Shown here: positions 26,877-35,558 of the stretch, piece after piece
How the letters are laid out: every line of letters begins with the position of its first letter
Numbering within the stretch: the stretch's first letter is position 1
Source of the DNA: Pseudomonas sp. LS.1a
GTDB lineage: Bacteria; Pseudomonadota; Gammaproteobacteria; Pseudomonadales; Pseudomonadaceae
Assembly: GCF_022533585.1 (NCBI RefSeq)
Contig: NZ_CP092827.1
Location: forward strand, 4,861,001-4,925,000
Direction: 5' to 3'
Length of the DNA: 64,000 bases
Program-made: the position numbers and the translations under genes
The notes under the pieces: generated by a model
Seen by the model: the letters and a program-made list of their open reading frames with translations, nothing else
Told to the model about the DNA's origin: nothing
Database searches by the model: none

Positions 26877-26906
26877 CAAGCCACGCTTGTCAGCGCGCGT
26901 GGCTTG
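26877..26906. terminator. Hairpin between convergent cupin gene and pcaG
   Basis: CAAGCCACGC and GCGTGGCTTG form a perfect 10-bp stem with a 10-base loop, placed between two converging genes. No long T-run follows. Confidence 0.65.
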
Positions 26907-26953
26907 ACGCAACACGGGGCGCAGCTTAGTCGGCAGATCGCGAACGGCCTGAT

Positions 26954-27559
26954 TCAAAAGTCGAAGAAGACTGTCTCCCCTTCCCCCTGAATACGGATAT
27001 CGAAGCGATACGCCGTCTTCCCGTCCACCTCACAACGCTTGGCCACCAGGGTCTCGCGCCGCTGCGGCTGCTCGATCAGATTGAGCACCGGGCACTTGGC
27101 ATTGGCCTCGGCCTCATCATCGAAATACAGGCGCGTGTGCAGGTGGATGTTGATCCCCCGGGCAAACAGGCTGATGTTGATGTGCGGTGCCATTGGCACA
27201 CCGGCGGCGTTTTTCACCACGCCTGGCTTCACCGTATGCGCCGTCCACTCACCCGCGTCAAAGGTGGTAGCCGTGCGGCCAAAGCTGTTGAAGGCGTTTT
27301 CCAGGTTGTAGGCATCCTGGTACTCACCGTTGGCGTCGGCTTGCCAGAGCTCCAGGAACGAGTCCCGCACCAGGTGGCCATTGCCGTCATACACATGGCC
27401 GATCAGCAGAATATGCTCGCCGGGCGCATCCGGCTTGGCCAGGCGGTTCCAGATTTCCTGGTCGCGGGTCGGGTTGCCGGCCGCTTCCAGGGCCAGGCCG
27501 ATGTGCACGTAGGGGCCGGCGGTCTGCGAAGGGGTTTCCGGCAGCAGTTCGATTGGCAT
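26954..27559 (-). CDS. pcaG: Protocatechuate 3,4-dioxygenase alpha subunit
   Basis: The 201-residue protein starts MPIELLPETPSQTAGPYVH and shares the intradiol dioxygenase beta-sandwich with PcaH but lacks the iron ligands, as expected for the alpha subunit. With PcaH it opens the ring of protocatechuate to beta-carboxymuconate, the first step of the beta-ketoadipate pathway branch used for 4-hydroxybenzoate, vanillate and ferulate. It follows pcaH by 10 bp in one operon; the remaining pca genes are not in this window. Confidence 0.97.
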   Translation of the reverse strand: MPIELLPETPSQTAGPYVHIGLALEAAGNPTRDQEIWNRLAKPDAPGEHILLIGHVYDGNGHLVRDSFLELWQADANGEYQDAYNLENAFNSFGRTATTFDAGEWTAHTVKPGVVKNAAGVPMAPHINISLFARGINIHLHTRLYFDDEAEANAKCPVLNLIEQPQRRETLVAKRCEVDGKTAYRFDIRIQGEGETVFFDF

Positions 27560-27569
27560 GGCGGGGTCC

Positions 27570-28289
27570 TCAGCAGTTTTCGAAGTGGGTCTTGCGCTGG
27601 CCACGCAGCACGATGTCGAAGCGGTAGGCCAGGCAGTCCATCGGGTTGGCGTTGCTCATGTCGAGCTTGGCGATCAACTGCTGCACGGCTTGCGGGTTGG
27701 CGATCGACTTGACGATCGGGCACATCGGGATCAGCGGGTCACCCTCGAAGTACAGCTGGGTGATCAGCTTGGTGGCGATCGACGGGCCACTGATGGCGAA
27801 GTGGATGTGCGCCGGGCGCCAGTCGTTCGGGCCGTTGCGCCATGGGTACGGGCCCGGCTTGATGGTGCGGAAGCTGTAGTAGCCGTCACGGTCGGTCAGG
27901 CAGCGGCCGACGCCACCGAAGTTCGGGTCCAGCGGTGCCAGGTAGCGGTCGTTCTTGTGACGGTAGCGGCCGCCGGCGTTGGCCTGCCACATTTCCACCA
28001 GGGTGTTCGGTACTGGCTTGCCGTACTGATCGACTACACGGCCGGCGACGATGATGCGCTCACCGATCGGCAAGCCGCCGTTATTGAAGTTCAGCAGCAG
28101 GTCATGGTCATGGGCGCCGAAGCCCAGGTGGGAAAAGTCCGGACCGGTGGTTTCGCTGATCGACTGCGGGATGCTGACCAGCGCCTGGCGCGGCGAGCGG
28201 GCAATGGACGTCTTGTAGTCAGGCGTAAGGGCTTTCGGGTGCCAGTTGCGATCACGGATCACAAAGCGGCTGTTGTCCTGGGCGGGCAT
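27570..28289 (-). CDS. pcaH: Protocatechuate 3,4-dioxygenase beta subunit
   Basis: The 239-residue catalytic subunit carries all four Fe(III) ligands: Tyr109 (GGRYRH), Tyr148 (GPYPW), His161 and His163 (PAHIHF); these are the classical Tyr108/Tyr147/His160/His162 without the initiator Met. The intradiol signature around residues 80-110 ([20 protein letters not shown] and following) is intact. The start is ATG 28289 after GAGGAAA-like sequence. Two adjacent inverted repeats about 110-150 bp upstream are candidate operators, with a short REP hairpin between them and the gene. Confidence 0.97.
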   Translation of the reverse strand: MPAQDNSRFVIRDRNWHPKALTPDYKTSIARSPRQALVSIPQSISETTGPDFSHLGFGAHDHDLLLNFNNGGLPIGERIIVAGRVVDQYGKPVPNTLVEMWQANAGGRYRHKNDRYLAPLDPNFGGVGRCLTDRDGYYSFRTIKPGPYPWRNGPNDWRPAHIHFAISGPSIATKLITQLYFEGDPLIPMCPIVKSIANPQAVQQLIAKLDMSNANPMDCLAYRFDIVLRGQRKTHFENC

Positions 28290-28340
28290 GCCGGTTTCCT
28301 CTCTTGGAATTATGGAAATGCGAGGGGGGCTTCTACGAAA

Positions 28341-28369
28341 CCCTGTCGCGGGCAAGCCCGCTCCCACAT
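28341..28369. repeat. Short REP element upstream of pcaH
   Basis: CCTGTCGCGGGCAAGCCCGCTCCCACA is a single REP-like hairpin (GCGGGC/GCCCGC). It would lie in the pcaHG leader if transcription starts near the operators at 28401-28438. Confidence 0.7.
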
Positions 28370-28400
28370 GCAGTTTCAGGCAGGTAGCGCGCAATGAATA

Positions 28401-28438
28401 TTGAAATCAGGCATTTCAAACATAACCATTTGGTTATG
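28401..28438. promoter_or_regulatory. Twin inverted repeats between pcaH and ypfJ (PcaQ-like operator)
   Basis: TTGAAAT-CAGGC-ATTTCAA (28401-28419) is directly followed by CATAACCA-TT-TGGTTATG (28421-28438), both with perfect arms. The second fits ATAACC-N4-GGTTA(A/T), the PcaQ site I recall from rhizobial pca operons. It could control pcaHG, ypfJ, or both. Confidence 0.55.
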
Positions 28439-28516
28439 GATAAACACCTTGGCCTGACACTCGCCGCTGTCGTGGACTAATCTTTGCCTTCTTGTTTCAA
28501 GCTCCGGAGAACATTC

Positions 28517-29404
28517 ATGGAATGGCGAAAAGGCCGACGCAGCGACAATGTGGTCGATGCCCGAGGTGAAGGTGGTGGCGGCGGCATGCGTTTCGGCGGC
28601 GGCAAGGGGCTGGGGCTTGGCGCAGTGCTGCTGATTGTCGGCATCGGTTGGCTCACCGGCCAGGACCCGTTGCAGATTCTCGGCCAGCTCGCCGGCCAGA
28701 TGGAGCAGCAGCAACAGCAGGTGCCCAGCGGTGCGGGTGGCAAGGCCCCGCCGGCCAACGACCAGCAGGCCGAGTTCGTCGCCTCGATCCTGGGCGATAC
28801 CGAAGACACCTGGAAAGCCCTGTTCGCCGAGGGCGGCAAGCAGTACCGCGACCCCAAGCTGGTGCTGTTCAGCGGCCAGGTCAATTCGGCCTGTGGCTTT
28901 GCCTCGGCGGCGGTGGGGCCGTTCTACTGCCCGGCGGACCAGCGGGTTTACCTGGACATGTCGTTCTTCCGCGAAATGGAAACCCGCTTCGCCGCCGCCG
29001 GCGACTTTGCCCAGGCCTACGTGATCGCCCACGAAATCGGCCATCATGTGCAAACCCTGCTGGGCGTGTCGGCCAAGGTCGATGCCGCGCGCCGCAGTGG
29101 CCAGCGCATGGAAGGCGACAACGGCCTGCTGGTGCGCCAGGAGCTGCAGGCCGACTGCCTGGCCGGCGTATGGGCCTACCAGGCGCAGAAGCGCCTGAAC
29201 TGGCTGGAGCCGGGTGACGTCGAAGAGGCGCTGAACGCGGCCAATGCCATTGGCGATGACCGCCTGCAGCAGCAGGGCCGCGGCCGCGTGGTGCCGGACT
29301 CCTTCACCCATGGCACCTCGGCGCAGCGGGTGCGCTGGTTCAAGGCCGGGTTTGCCGAGGGTGAGGTGAACCGCTGCGATACCTTCAGTGCGCGCAACCT
29401 CTAA
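28517..29404 (+). CDS. ypfJ: YpfJ-family neutral zinc metallopeptidase-like membrane protein
   Basis: The 295-residue protein begins MEWRKGRRSDNVVDARG, the conserved YpfJ start, followed by a Gly-rich stretch and one membrane helix (about residues 34-50). The metalloprotease motif H172-E-I-G-H176 lies in VIAHEIGHHVQTLLG, with QADCLAGVWA further on. The start ATG 28517 follows CCGGAGA. The family is widespread but its substrate is unknown. It is divergent from pcaH and shares its upstream operator region. Confidence 0.92.
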   Translation: MEWRKGRRSDNVVDARGEGGGGGMRFGGGKGLGLGAVLLIVGIGWLTGQDPLQILGQLAGQMEQQQQQVPSGAGGKAPPANDQQAEFVASILGDTEDTWKALFAEGGKQYRDPKLVLFSGQVNSACGFASAAVGPFYCPADQRVYLDMSFFREMETRFAAAGDFAQAYVIAHEIGHHVQTLLGVSAKVDAARRSGQRMEGDNGLLVRQELQADCLAGVWAYQAQKRLNWLEPGDVEEALNAANAIGDDRLQQQGRGRVVPDSFTHGTSAQRVRWFKAGFAEGEVNRCDTFSARNL

Positions 29405-29412
29405 GGCTTCAT

Positions 29413-29431
29413 GGGGCTGCCATGCAGCCCC
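29413..29431 (+). terminator. Hairpin after ypfJ
   Basis: GGGGCTGC-CAT-GCAGCCCC forms an 8-bp stem directly after the ypfJ stop. The following CAATCAAG has no T-run, so it may act mainly as an mRNA end stabiliser. Confidence 0.55.
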
Positions 29432-29465
29432 AATCAAGTCAGTTACAAATCTGCTGAAAAAGCGT

Positions 29466-29492
29466 TTCAGCTTCCCCCATCACTGCCGATAA
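29466..29492 (+). promoter_or_regulatory. FliA (sigma-28)-type promoter for mcpS
   Basis: GCCGATAA (29485-29492) is a perfect sigma-28 -10 element. At the standard 11-bp spacing lies TTCAGCTT, 5 of 8 matches to TAAAGTTT. The start site would be near 29500, 78 bp upstream of the mcpS ATG. FliA control is usual for chemoreceptors. Confidence 0.6.
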
Positions 29493-29577
29493 CCCCTGCA
29501 CGAGTCAGCAGGCATCCAGAACAACAACGCCTGGCGATCGACGATCAAGCGAGCGAAAAAATTTCTGGAGAGCGTGC

Positions 29578-31497
29578 ATGAACAACTGGTTCGCCAACAT
29601 CAGCGTCAACCTCAAACTCGGCCTGGGCTTCGGCCTGGTACTGATTCTCACCGGCCTGCTGGCCCTGACCGGCTGGACCAGCCTGGGCAGCCTGATCGAC
29701 CGCAGCAACTGGATGGGCGATATCGGCCAGCTCAACAAGGACCTGACCGACCTGCGTATTGCGCGCCTGCAGTACATGATCGCCAACGGCGACGATGCCG
29801 CCGCCGCCAACACCCAGGCCAAGCTGGACGCCTTCAGCAAGCAGCAGGCCTACCTGGCCAGCACCTTCAAGAGCCCGGAAAACATCAAGCTGCTGGGTGA
29901 ACTGGGCGAAACCATCAGCGCCTACAAGGTGTCGCTGAACAAAATGCGCCAGGGCTACGACGCCACCCGCACCGCGCGCACGGCCATGGACGGCTCGGCC
30001 AGCCGCGCCGACCAGGCCATGGACATCCTCAGCCAGGAAGTCATGGCACGCCCCGAAGCCGACAGCGTGCGCCTGGCCCAGTACCAGCTGATCAGCAAGG
30101 CTCGCCAGCAACTGCTGCAGGTACGCATCGACGTCCGCGGCTACATCGCCGACAACAGCGCCACCAACGAGCAGGCCGCCCTGCGCCAGCTGGACGCCGC
30201 CCTGGCCGAAATCGACAACCTCAAGCGCCAGCTGCCCGCCGAAGACACGCGCGTGCAACAGTTCGAAGGCTCGGTGCTGGCCTACCGTGACGCCGTGCGC
30301 CAGTTCCGCGATGCAGTCGCCAACATCACCACTGCGCGCGCCGAAATGACCGTACAGGGTGCCGACATCGTCAAGCGCAGCGACGCGCTGTACCAGATCC
30401 AGCTGCAGCGCCGCGACATCGAGAGCACTCAGGCGCGCAGCCTGCAGACCATCGCCACGCTGCTGGCGCTGCTGGTCGGCGTACTGGCGGCAGTGCTGAT
30501 CACCCGGCAGATCACCCGCCCGCTGCGCGACACCCTGGTGGCGGTGGAAAAGATCGCCAGCGGCGACCTCACCCAGCAGTTGCGGGTTACCCGCCGCGAC
30601 GAACTGGGCGTGCTGCAGCAGGGCATCGCGCGCATGGGCAGCACCCTGCGCGAGCTGATCAGCGGCATCCGCGACGGCGTCACCCAGATCGCCAGCGCCG
30701 CCGAGGAACTGTCGGCGGTGACCGAGCAGACCAGCGCCGGCGCCAACAGCCAGAAGGTCGAGACCGACCAGGTGGCCACCGCCATGCACGAAATGGCCGC
30801 TACCGTTCAGGAAGTGGCACGTAATGCCGAACAGGCCTCGCATGCTGCCACCGGTGCCGATGACGAAGCCCGTGCCGGCGACCGCGTGGTGGGTGAGGCG
30901 ATTGGCCAGATCGAGCGCCTGGCCGAAGACATGCACCGCTCCACCGAGGCCATGAACCTGCTGCAGCAGGAAAGCCAGAAGATCGGCAGCGTGATGGACG
31001 TGATCAAGTCGGTGGCCGAACAGACCAACCTGCTGGCGCTGAACGCGGCGATCGAAGCGGCGCGTGCCGGCGAGGCCGGGCGTGGCTTTGCCGTGGTCGC
31101 CGATGAAGTGCGCGGCCTGGCCCAGCGCACGCAAAAATCCACCGAAGAGATCGAAGAGCTGATCGCCAGCCTGCAGCACGGCACCCAGCAAGTGGCTACG
31201 GCCATGCACGGCAGCCGCACCCTGACCGACAGCAGCGTAGAGCTGGCGCGCAAGGCCGGGGCTTCGCTGGAGAGCATCACCAGCACGGTATCGAGCATCC
31301 AGTCGATGAACCAGCAGATTGCCGCAGCGGCGGAGCAGCAGAGTGCGGTGGCGGAGGAGATCAGCCGCAGCATCCTGAATGTGCGCGACGTGTCGGAGCA
31401 GACGGCGGCGGCCAGTGACGAGACGGCGGCATCCAGCGTGGAGCTGGCGCGGTTGGGTGGGCAGTTGCAGACGCTGGTCAGCCAGTTCCGCGTCTGA
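29578..31497 (+). CDS. mcpS: Methyl-accepting chemotaxis protein with HBM sensor domain
   Basis: The 639-residue receptor has TM1 (about 12-33), a large all-helical periplasmic domain of about 245 residues (HBM, helical bimodular type), TM2 (about 282-303), HAMP, and the signalling domain with the hairpin tip [19 protein letters not shown] (E-Q-T-N). No CheR-binding pentapeptide ends the protein (ends VSQFRV). Length, HBM domain and position after ypfJ agree, from memory, with McpS of P. putida KT2440 (PP_4658), which senses TCA-cycle acids such as malate and succinate. A FliA-type promoter lies upstream. Confidence 0.88.
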   Translation: MNNWFANISVNLKLGLGFGLVLILTGLLALTGWTSLGSLIDRSNWMGDIGQLNKDLTDLRIARLQYMIANGDDAAAANTQAKLDAFSKQQAYLASTFKSPENIKLLGELGETISAYKVSLNKMRQGYDATRTARTAMDGSASRADQAMDILSQEVMARPEADSVRLAQYQLISKARQQLLQVRIDVRGYIADNSATNEQAALRQLDAALAEIDNLKRQLPAEDTRVQQFEGSVLAYRDAVRQFRDAVANITTARAEMTVQGADIVKRSDALYQIQLQRRDIESTQARSLQTIATLLALLVGVLAAVLITRQITRPLRDTLVAVEKIASGDLTQQLRVTRRDELGVLQQGIARMGSTLRELISGIRDGVTQIASAAEELSAVTEQTSAGANSQKVETDQVATAMHEMAATVQEVARNAEQASHAATGADDEARAGDRVVGEAIGQIERLAEDMHRSTEAMNLLQQESQKIGSVMDVIKSVAEQTNLLALNAAIEAARAGEAGRGFAVVADEVRGLAQRTQKSTEEIEELIASLQHGTQQVATAMHGSRTLTDSSVELARKAGASLESITSTVSSIQSMNQQIAAAAEQQSAVAEEISRSILNVRDVSEQTAAASDETAASSVELARLGGQLQTLVSQFRV

Positions 31498-31509
31498 TCC
31501 TGGAATTCG

Positions 31510-31607
31510 GGGCCGCTTTGCGGCCCATCGCGACACAAGGCCGCTCCCACATTGATCGGCGTACGCAGGTCTTTGTGGGGGCAGCCTTGTGTCGCGAAAG
31601 GAGGGCA
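31510..31607. repeat. REP pair of the GTGTCGCGA subtype
   Basis: GGCCCATCGCGACACAAGGCCGCTCCCACA and a second unit GTGGGGGCAGCCTTGTGTCGCGAAAGG (quoted as unit types) lie between the convergent mcpS and ggt genes. Confidence 0.85.
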
Positions 31608-31633
31608 CAGCCCTCCCAGCGATGGAACAGGTA

Positions 31634-33301
31634 TTACTTGACGATCATCCCTACCCCACGCCCACGCGGATCGGAAGCGGTCTCCAGTTTCGTCCCATCC
31701 ACCCGGATCGCCTGGATATCCCCCATCTCCCAGCCCTGGTCCTCCAGCACATAGCCCATCTTCTTCAGTTCATCAGCCACAGGCCCGGTCAGGGGTGCGT
31801 AGCTGTCGAAATAGATGGTGTCCTTGGGCAGCAACTGATGGTGCACACGTTGTGCCGCCACTGCCTTGTCCAGCGGCATGCCGTAGTCGTACAGGTTGTT
31901 CATCACCTGGAAGATCGAAGTGAAGATCCGCGAGCCACCCGGGGTACCGATGACCAGTTCGACCTTGCCATCGCGGGTCATCAGGCTGGGGCTCATGGAC
32001 GACAGCATGCGCTTGCCCGGCGCAATGGCATTGGCATCGCCGCCCACCACGCCAAAGGCATTCGCCGCCCCCGGCTTGGCGCTGAAATCGTCCATCTCGT
32101 CGTTGAGCAGGAAGCCGGCGCCTTTCACCACCACACCACTGCCGTAGTCGAGGTTGAGGGTGTAGGTGTTGCTGACCGCGTTGCCCTGTTTGTCGACGAT
32201 CGAGAAGTGCGTGGTCTGGTGCGGCTCCAGGCCCGGTTTGACCTGGTCAGTGTCGGAAATCGCTTTCGGGTTGACCTGCGCGGCGCGCTTGGCCAGGTAG
32301 TCCTTGGCCACCAGCTGGTCCACAGGCACTTTGGTGAAGGCCGGGTCGCCGAGGTAGTCGGCGCGGTCGGCGAATACGCGCTTCTCGATCTCGGCCAACA
32401 GGTGGATGTACTGCGCCGAGTTGTGCGCCACCCCCTTGAAGTCCGCCGCGCGGTTTTCCTTGATGCCCAGCAGCTGGGCCAGGGCGACGCCACCGGAGCT
32501 AGGTGGTGGCGCGGTATAGACCACGTTGCCACGCCAGCTCACGGCCATCGGCTCACGCCATACGGCCTTGTAGTCCTGGAGGTCTTGCTTGGTGATCAGG
32601 CCCTTGTCGGCCCGCATCTGCGCCACCAGCAGGTCGGCGGTCTTGCCCTGGTAGAACTCGCTCACACCCTTGTCGGCAATGCGCTCCAGGGTCTGGGCCA
32701 TTTCCGGTTGCTTGAACAGCTCGCCAACCTTCATGTTGCCGAAGTAGTCGTTGAAATTGGTCGCGGTCTTGAACATGCCTTGGGCATCGTTGCGGTACTG
32801 GTACTGCTTTGCCGCCACCTTGAAGCCGTTTTTCGCATAACCGATGGCCGGGGTCAGCAGTTCGCTCCAGGGCAGCTTGCCGAACTTCTGGTGCGCCTCC
32901 CACAACCCCATCACCGTGCCAGGTACGCCAGCAGCGCGTGCCCCGACCAGGCTGAGGTTCTCGATGACCTCACCCTTGTCGTCCAGGTACATGTTGCGCG
33001 TGGCGGCCTTGGGCGCGACTTCGCGGTAGTCGAGGAAGTAGGGTTTGCCGTCGACGAACAGGGTCATGAACCCGCCACCGCCGATGTTGCCGGCCTCCGG
33101 ATAAGTCACCGCCAGGGTGAACGCCGTGGCCACTGCCGCATCCACCGCGTTGCCGCCTTTCTTGAGGATGTCGGCGGCCACCTGTGCACCATATTGATCA
33201 GGCGCAGCCACCGCGCCGCCCTCCAGGGAGGCGGCATAAACCGAGGAACCGCTCAGGATCGCGGCTGCGAGGGCAAGGTACTGGAACGGAACAATACGCA
33301 T
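31634..33301 (-). CDS. ggt: Gamma-glutamyltransferase, periplasmic
   Basis: The 555-residue precursor starts MRIVPFQYLALAAAILSG, a Sec signal ending near SVYA at residue 24. It is an Ntn-hydrolase that cleaves itself before Thr363 (HQ-TTHFSIVD), which becomes the N-terminal nucleophile of the small subunit. The large-subunit glutamyl site is near RNMYLD, and the small subunit has the SSM(S) block MLSSMSPSL and GTPGGSRI. The enzyme transfers or hydrolyses the gamma-glutamyl group of glutathione and related compounds. It is a single gene; the LysR gene upstream on the same strand may regulate it. Confidence 0.96.
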   Translation of the reverse strand: MRIVPFQYLALAAAILSGSSVYAASLEGGAVAAPDQYGAQVAADILKKGGNAVDAAVATAFTLAVTYPEAGNIGGGGFMTLFVDGKPYFLDYREVAPKAATRNMYLDDKGEVIENLSLVGARAAGVPGTVMGLWEAHQKFGKLPWSELLTPAIGYAKNGFKVAAKQYQYRNDAQGMFKTATNFNDYFGNMKVGELFKQPEMAQTLERIADKGVSEFYQGKTADLLVAQMRADKGLITKQDLQDYKAVWREPMAVSWRGNVVYTAPPPSSGGVALAQLLGIKENRAADFKGVAHNSAQYIHLLAEIEKRVFADRADYLGDPAFTKVPVDQLVAKDYLAKRAAQVNPKAISDTDQVKPGLEPHQTTHFSIVDKQGNAVSNTYTLNLDYGSGVVVKGAGFLLNDEMDDFSAKPGAANAFGVVGGDANAIAPGKRMLSSMSPSLMTRDGKVELVIGTPGGSRIFTSIFQVMNNLYDYGMPLDKAVAAQRVHHQLLPKDTIYFDSYAPLTGPVADELKKMGYVLEDQGWEMGDIQAIRVDGTKLETASDPRGRGVGMIVK

Positions 33302-33418
33302 GACACTTCCTTGGTGTTGTTTTTGTTGAGCGTTCAGTAAGGCCGAAGCGCTTCGACTGTGCAATCAACCGCAGGAAGTTTCGCCGCCTGTGGACAGGAT
33401 CTGTCGCGTTCAGGCAAC

Positions 33419-34315
33419 TCAGCTGGCGTACATCGCCAACTTGCGCTGGATGAAATCGAGGAAACACTGGATACGCAGCGCCAGCTGGGTGTTGCGGTAA
33501 TACACCGCATGAATCGGCTGGCGGTAGCCGTTGTTGGCTTCGCTCAGCAACACCTGCAGGCGCCCGGTGCGGATGTCCTCGTGGGTCATGAAGTGCGACA
33601 GGCTGACAATGCCCTCGCCGGCCAGCGCAAGTTGGCGCAAGGTTTCGCCGCTGGAGGCGATCAGCGACGGGCGGATGCTCCAGCGGTCACCCTGGGCATG
33701 GCGCAGAGGCCAGTGGTTGAGCGATTCGGGCTGGCTGAAGCCGAGCAGGCAGTGGTTGGCCAGGTCCTCGACCCGCTGCGGTGTGCCGTGCTGTTCGAGG
33801 TAGGCCGGGCTGGCCAGCACCTGTACCGGGCTGCACCCCAGGCTGCGCGCGTGCAGGCTGGAGTCGGCCAGTTCGCCGATGCGAATCGCCACATCGGTGC
33901 TCTGCTCCAGCAGGTCGATGATCAGGTCGTCGGTATTGAGCTCCAGTTCGATGCCAGGGTATTGGCGGCGGAACTCGCCGATCCACGGCAGGATGGCATG
34001 CAGCATGAACGGCGCGGCAGCGTTGATGCGCAGGCGCCCGGTGGGGGTCTGGCGGTTCATCGACAGGCGCTCTTCCATCTCGTCCATCTGCTCCAGGATC
34101 AGCCGCGCGCGTTCGAGGAAGAAGCGGCCCTCCTCGGTCAGGTCCATGCGCCGGGTGGTGCGGTTGACCAGTGTGGTGCCCAGCTTGCCCTCCAGGCGCG
34201 ACAGGGTGCGGCTGACGGCAGACGGGGTCTGGCCTATCTGCTCGGCAGCGGCGGAAATCGAGCCGCTGTCGATGACGGCGACGAATACCTGAAGTTCTTC
34301 GGATCGGGTTTTCAC
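33419..34315 (-). CDS. LysR-family transcriptional regulator
   Basis: The 298-residue protein begins at a GTG (34315) with MKTRSEELQVFVAVIDSGSISAAA (HTH, residues 1-60; QTPSAVSRTLSRLE) and has a LysR substrate-binding domain from about residue 90. This is the group that acts at divergent or neighbouring genes such as quinone reductases or transporters. It is flanked by ggt (same strand, 117 bp) and, beyond a REP pair, mdaB. The effector and target are unknown. Confidence 0.92.
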   Translation of the reverse strand: MKTRSEELQVFVAVIDSGSISAAAEQIGQTPSAVSRTLSRLEGKLGTTLVNRTTRRMDLTEEGRFFLERARLILEQMDEMEERLSMNRQTPTGRLRINAAAPFMLHAILPWIGEFRRQYPGIELELNTDDLIIDLLEQSTDVAIRIGELADSSLHARSLGCSPVQVLASPAYLEQHGTPQRVEDLANHCLLGFSQPESLNHWPLRHAQGDRWSIRPSLIASSGETLRQLALAGEGIVSLSHFMTHEDIRTGRLQVLLSEANNGYRQPIHAVYYRNTQLALRIQCFLDFIQRKLAMYAS

Positions 34316-34379
34316 ATTTGCGCCTGTGGTTGGTCTCTGCAGGGATTAGATAGCCGCTTGTCGAGGCCAAGTCCAGCGG

Positions 34380-34492
34380 TGCCTGTACGGGCCTCTTCGC
34401 GGGTAAACCCGCTCCCACAAGTGCTGCGCGGTTCTCAAAGACTGTGGAGTACCTGTGGGAGCGGGTTTACCCGCGAAGAGGCCGGCACAGGT
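34380..34492. repeat. REP pair (BIME)
   Basis: GCCTGTACGGGCCTCTTCGC... and mirrored ...GCGAAGAGGCCGGCACAGG units lie between the LysR gene and mdaB. Confidence 0.92.
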
Positions 34493-34498
34493 AGAACC

Positions 34499-35089
34499 TT
34501 ACCGTGCCTTGCCGAATACCTTGTCCAGGTGCGCCTCATAGGCCGCCAAGGCAGCCGGCACATCCGGCCGCTTCATCACATCCACCGCCAGGAAAGTCGG
34601 CAGCCCGGTCATGCCGAGGAACTGGTTGGCCTTGTGGAACGGGAAATACACCGCATCCACACCCTTGCCCTCGAAGAAATCGCTCGGGTCGTCGAATGCC
34701 TGCTGCGGCGCATTCCAGGTCAGCGAAAGCATGTACTGCTTGCCATGCACCAGGCCACCGCTGCCGTACTTCTGCGAGTGGTCCGCACGGGTACGGCCAT
34801 CGTTGGCATACAGGCTGCCGTGGCCTGCAGTGAACACGTCATCGACGTATTTCTTTACGGTCCATGGCGCGCCCATCCACCAGCCTGGCATCTGGTAGAT
34901 CACCACATCGGCCCAGAGGAACTTCTCCACTTCTTCCCGGGCATCATAGCCACCGTCGATGAAGGTCTGGCGCACATCGAATCCCGCCCGGTCCAGATGA
35001 GCGATGGCCGCTTCATGCAAGGTCGCGTTGAGGCGACCATCGGAATGAGCGAACTGTTTACCACCGTTGAGCAAAAGGATCTTTTTCAT
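34499..35089 (-). CDS. mdaB: NADPH:quinone oxidoreductase, MdaB type
   Basis: The 196-residue flavodoxin-like protein matches MdaB/KefF FAD quinone reductases. It starts MKKILLLNGGKQFAHSDGRLN and has the active-site segment PGWWMGAPWTVKKYVDDVFT. The enzyme reduces quinones by two electrons to avoid radical formation. The start is ATG 35089 after GAGG. It is divergent from a small ABM monooxygenase; in E. coli the orthologous pair mdaB-ygiN is also adjacent. A palindrome (35170-35182) in the shared intergenic region is a candidate operator. Confidence 0.92.
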   Translation of the reverse strand: MKKILLLNGGKQFAHSDGRLNATLHEAAIAHLDRAGFDVRQTFIDGGYDAREEVEKFLWADVVIYQMPGWWMGAPWTVKKYVDDVFTAGHGSLYANDGRTRADHSQKYGSGGLVHGKQYMLSLTWNAPQQAFDDPSDFFEGKGVDAVYFPFHKANQFLGMTGLPTFLAVDVMKRPDVPAALAAYEAHLDKVFGKAR

Positions 35090-35169
35090 GCGCGCCTCGC
35101 GGAAAATTCAGGCCGGCAGGTTAGGGGCTCGCGGGCACGGGATACAGGCATGCAGGGGCAAAATACAAT

Positions 35170-35182
35170 TGACTTCAAGTCA
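35170..35182. promoter_or_regulatory. Palindrome between mdaB and the ABM gene
   Basis: TGACTTCAAGTCA is a perfect 6-bp-arm palindrome within TTGACTTCAAGTCA. It is 81 bp from the mdaB ATG and 62 bp from the ABM ATG, so it could control both. One half resembles the SoxR half-site TTGACCTCAAG; the full SoxR site is not present. Confidence 0.4.
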
Positions 35183-35243
35183 CGAATAAACAACACATTA
35201 TTGCATTAGAATCGCATCACCTCCCATCACCGAGTAGCGACCC

Positions 35244-35558
35244 ATGAGTGAGCAGTACGCCTTCATCCTCAAAGCCAAGACCCGCCCGGAAATGGCTGAA
35301 GCGTTCGAAACCCTGTTCCGCGCCTACGTCGAGCCAAGCCGCCAGGAGCCGGGCTGCATCGAGTACCACATGCTGCGCGACAAGCAGGACCCGAGCCTGT
35401 TCGTATTCTTCGAGGTGTGGGCCGACAAGGCCGCGCTGGATGTGCATTCGGCACTGCCGCACATGACCGCGTTCTTCGAAAAGCGCATGGACTACCTGGA
35501 GCGCGATTTCGACATCCAGATGATCGACATGCTCAGCGCCTCAAGCGCTAGCCGCTGA
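35244..35558 (+). CDS. YgiN-like antibiotic biosynthesis monooxygenase (ABM) domain protein
   Basis: The 104-residue protein is a single ABM/ferredoxin-like alpha+beta barrel domain: YAFILKAKTRPEMAEAFETLF, then EPGCIEYHMLRDKQDPSLFVFFEVWADKAAL (two short core motifs), and HMTAFF. Members such as E. coli YgiN act on quinols without cofactor and pair with MdaB in a quinone cycle. It lies divergent from mdaB, which supports that role. It overlaps the 3' end of the convergent TauE/SafE gene by 11 bp. Confidence 0.88.
   Translation: MSEQYAFILKAKTRPEMAEAFETLFRAYVEPSRQEPGCIEYHMLRDKQDPSLFVFFEVWADKAALDVHSALPHMTAFFEKRMDYLERDFDIQMIDMLSASSASR

Noticed and set aside
29545..31608. 687-codon minus-strand frame opposite mcpS
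   Set aside because: Shadow of the receptor gene; Gly/His/Gln-rich translation without recognisable domains.
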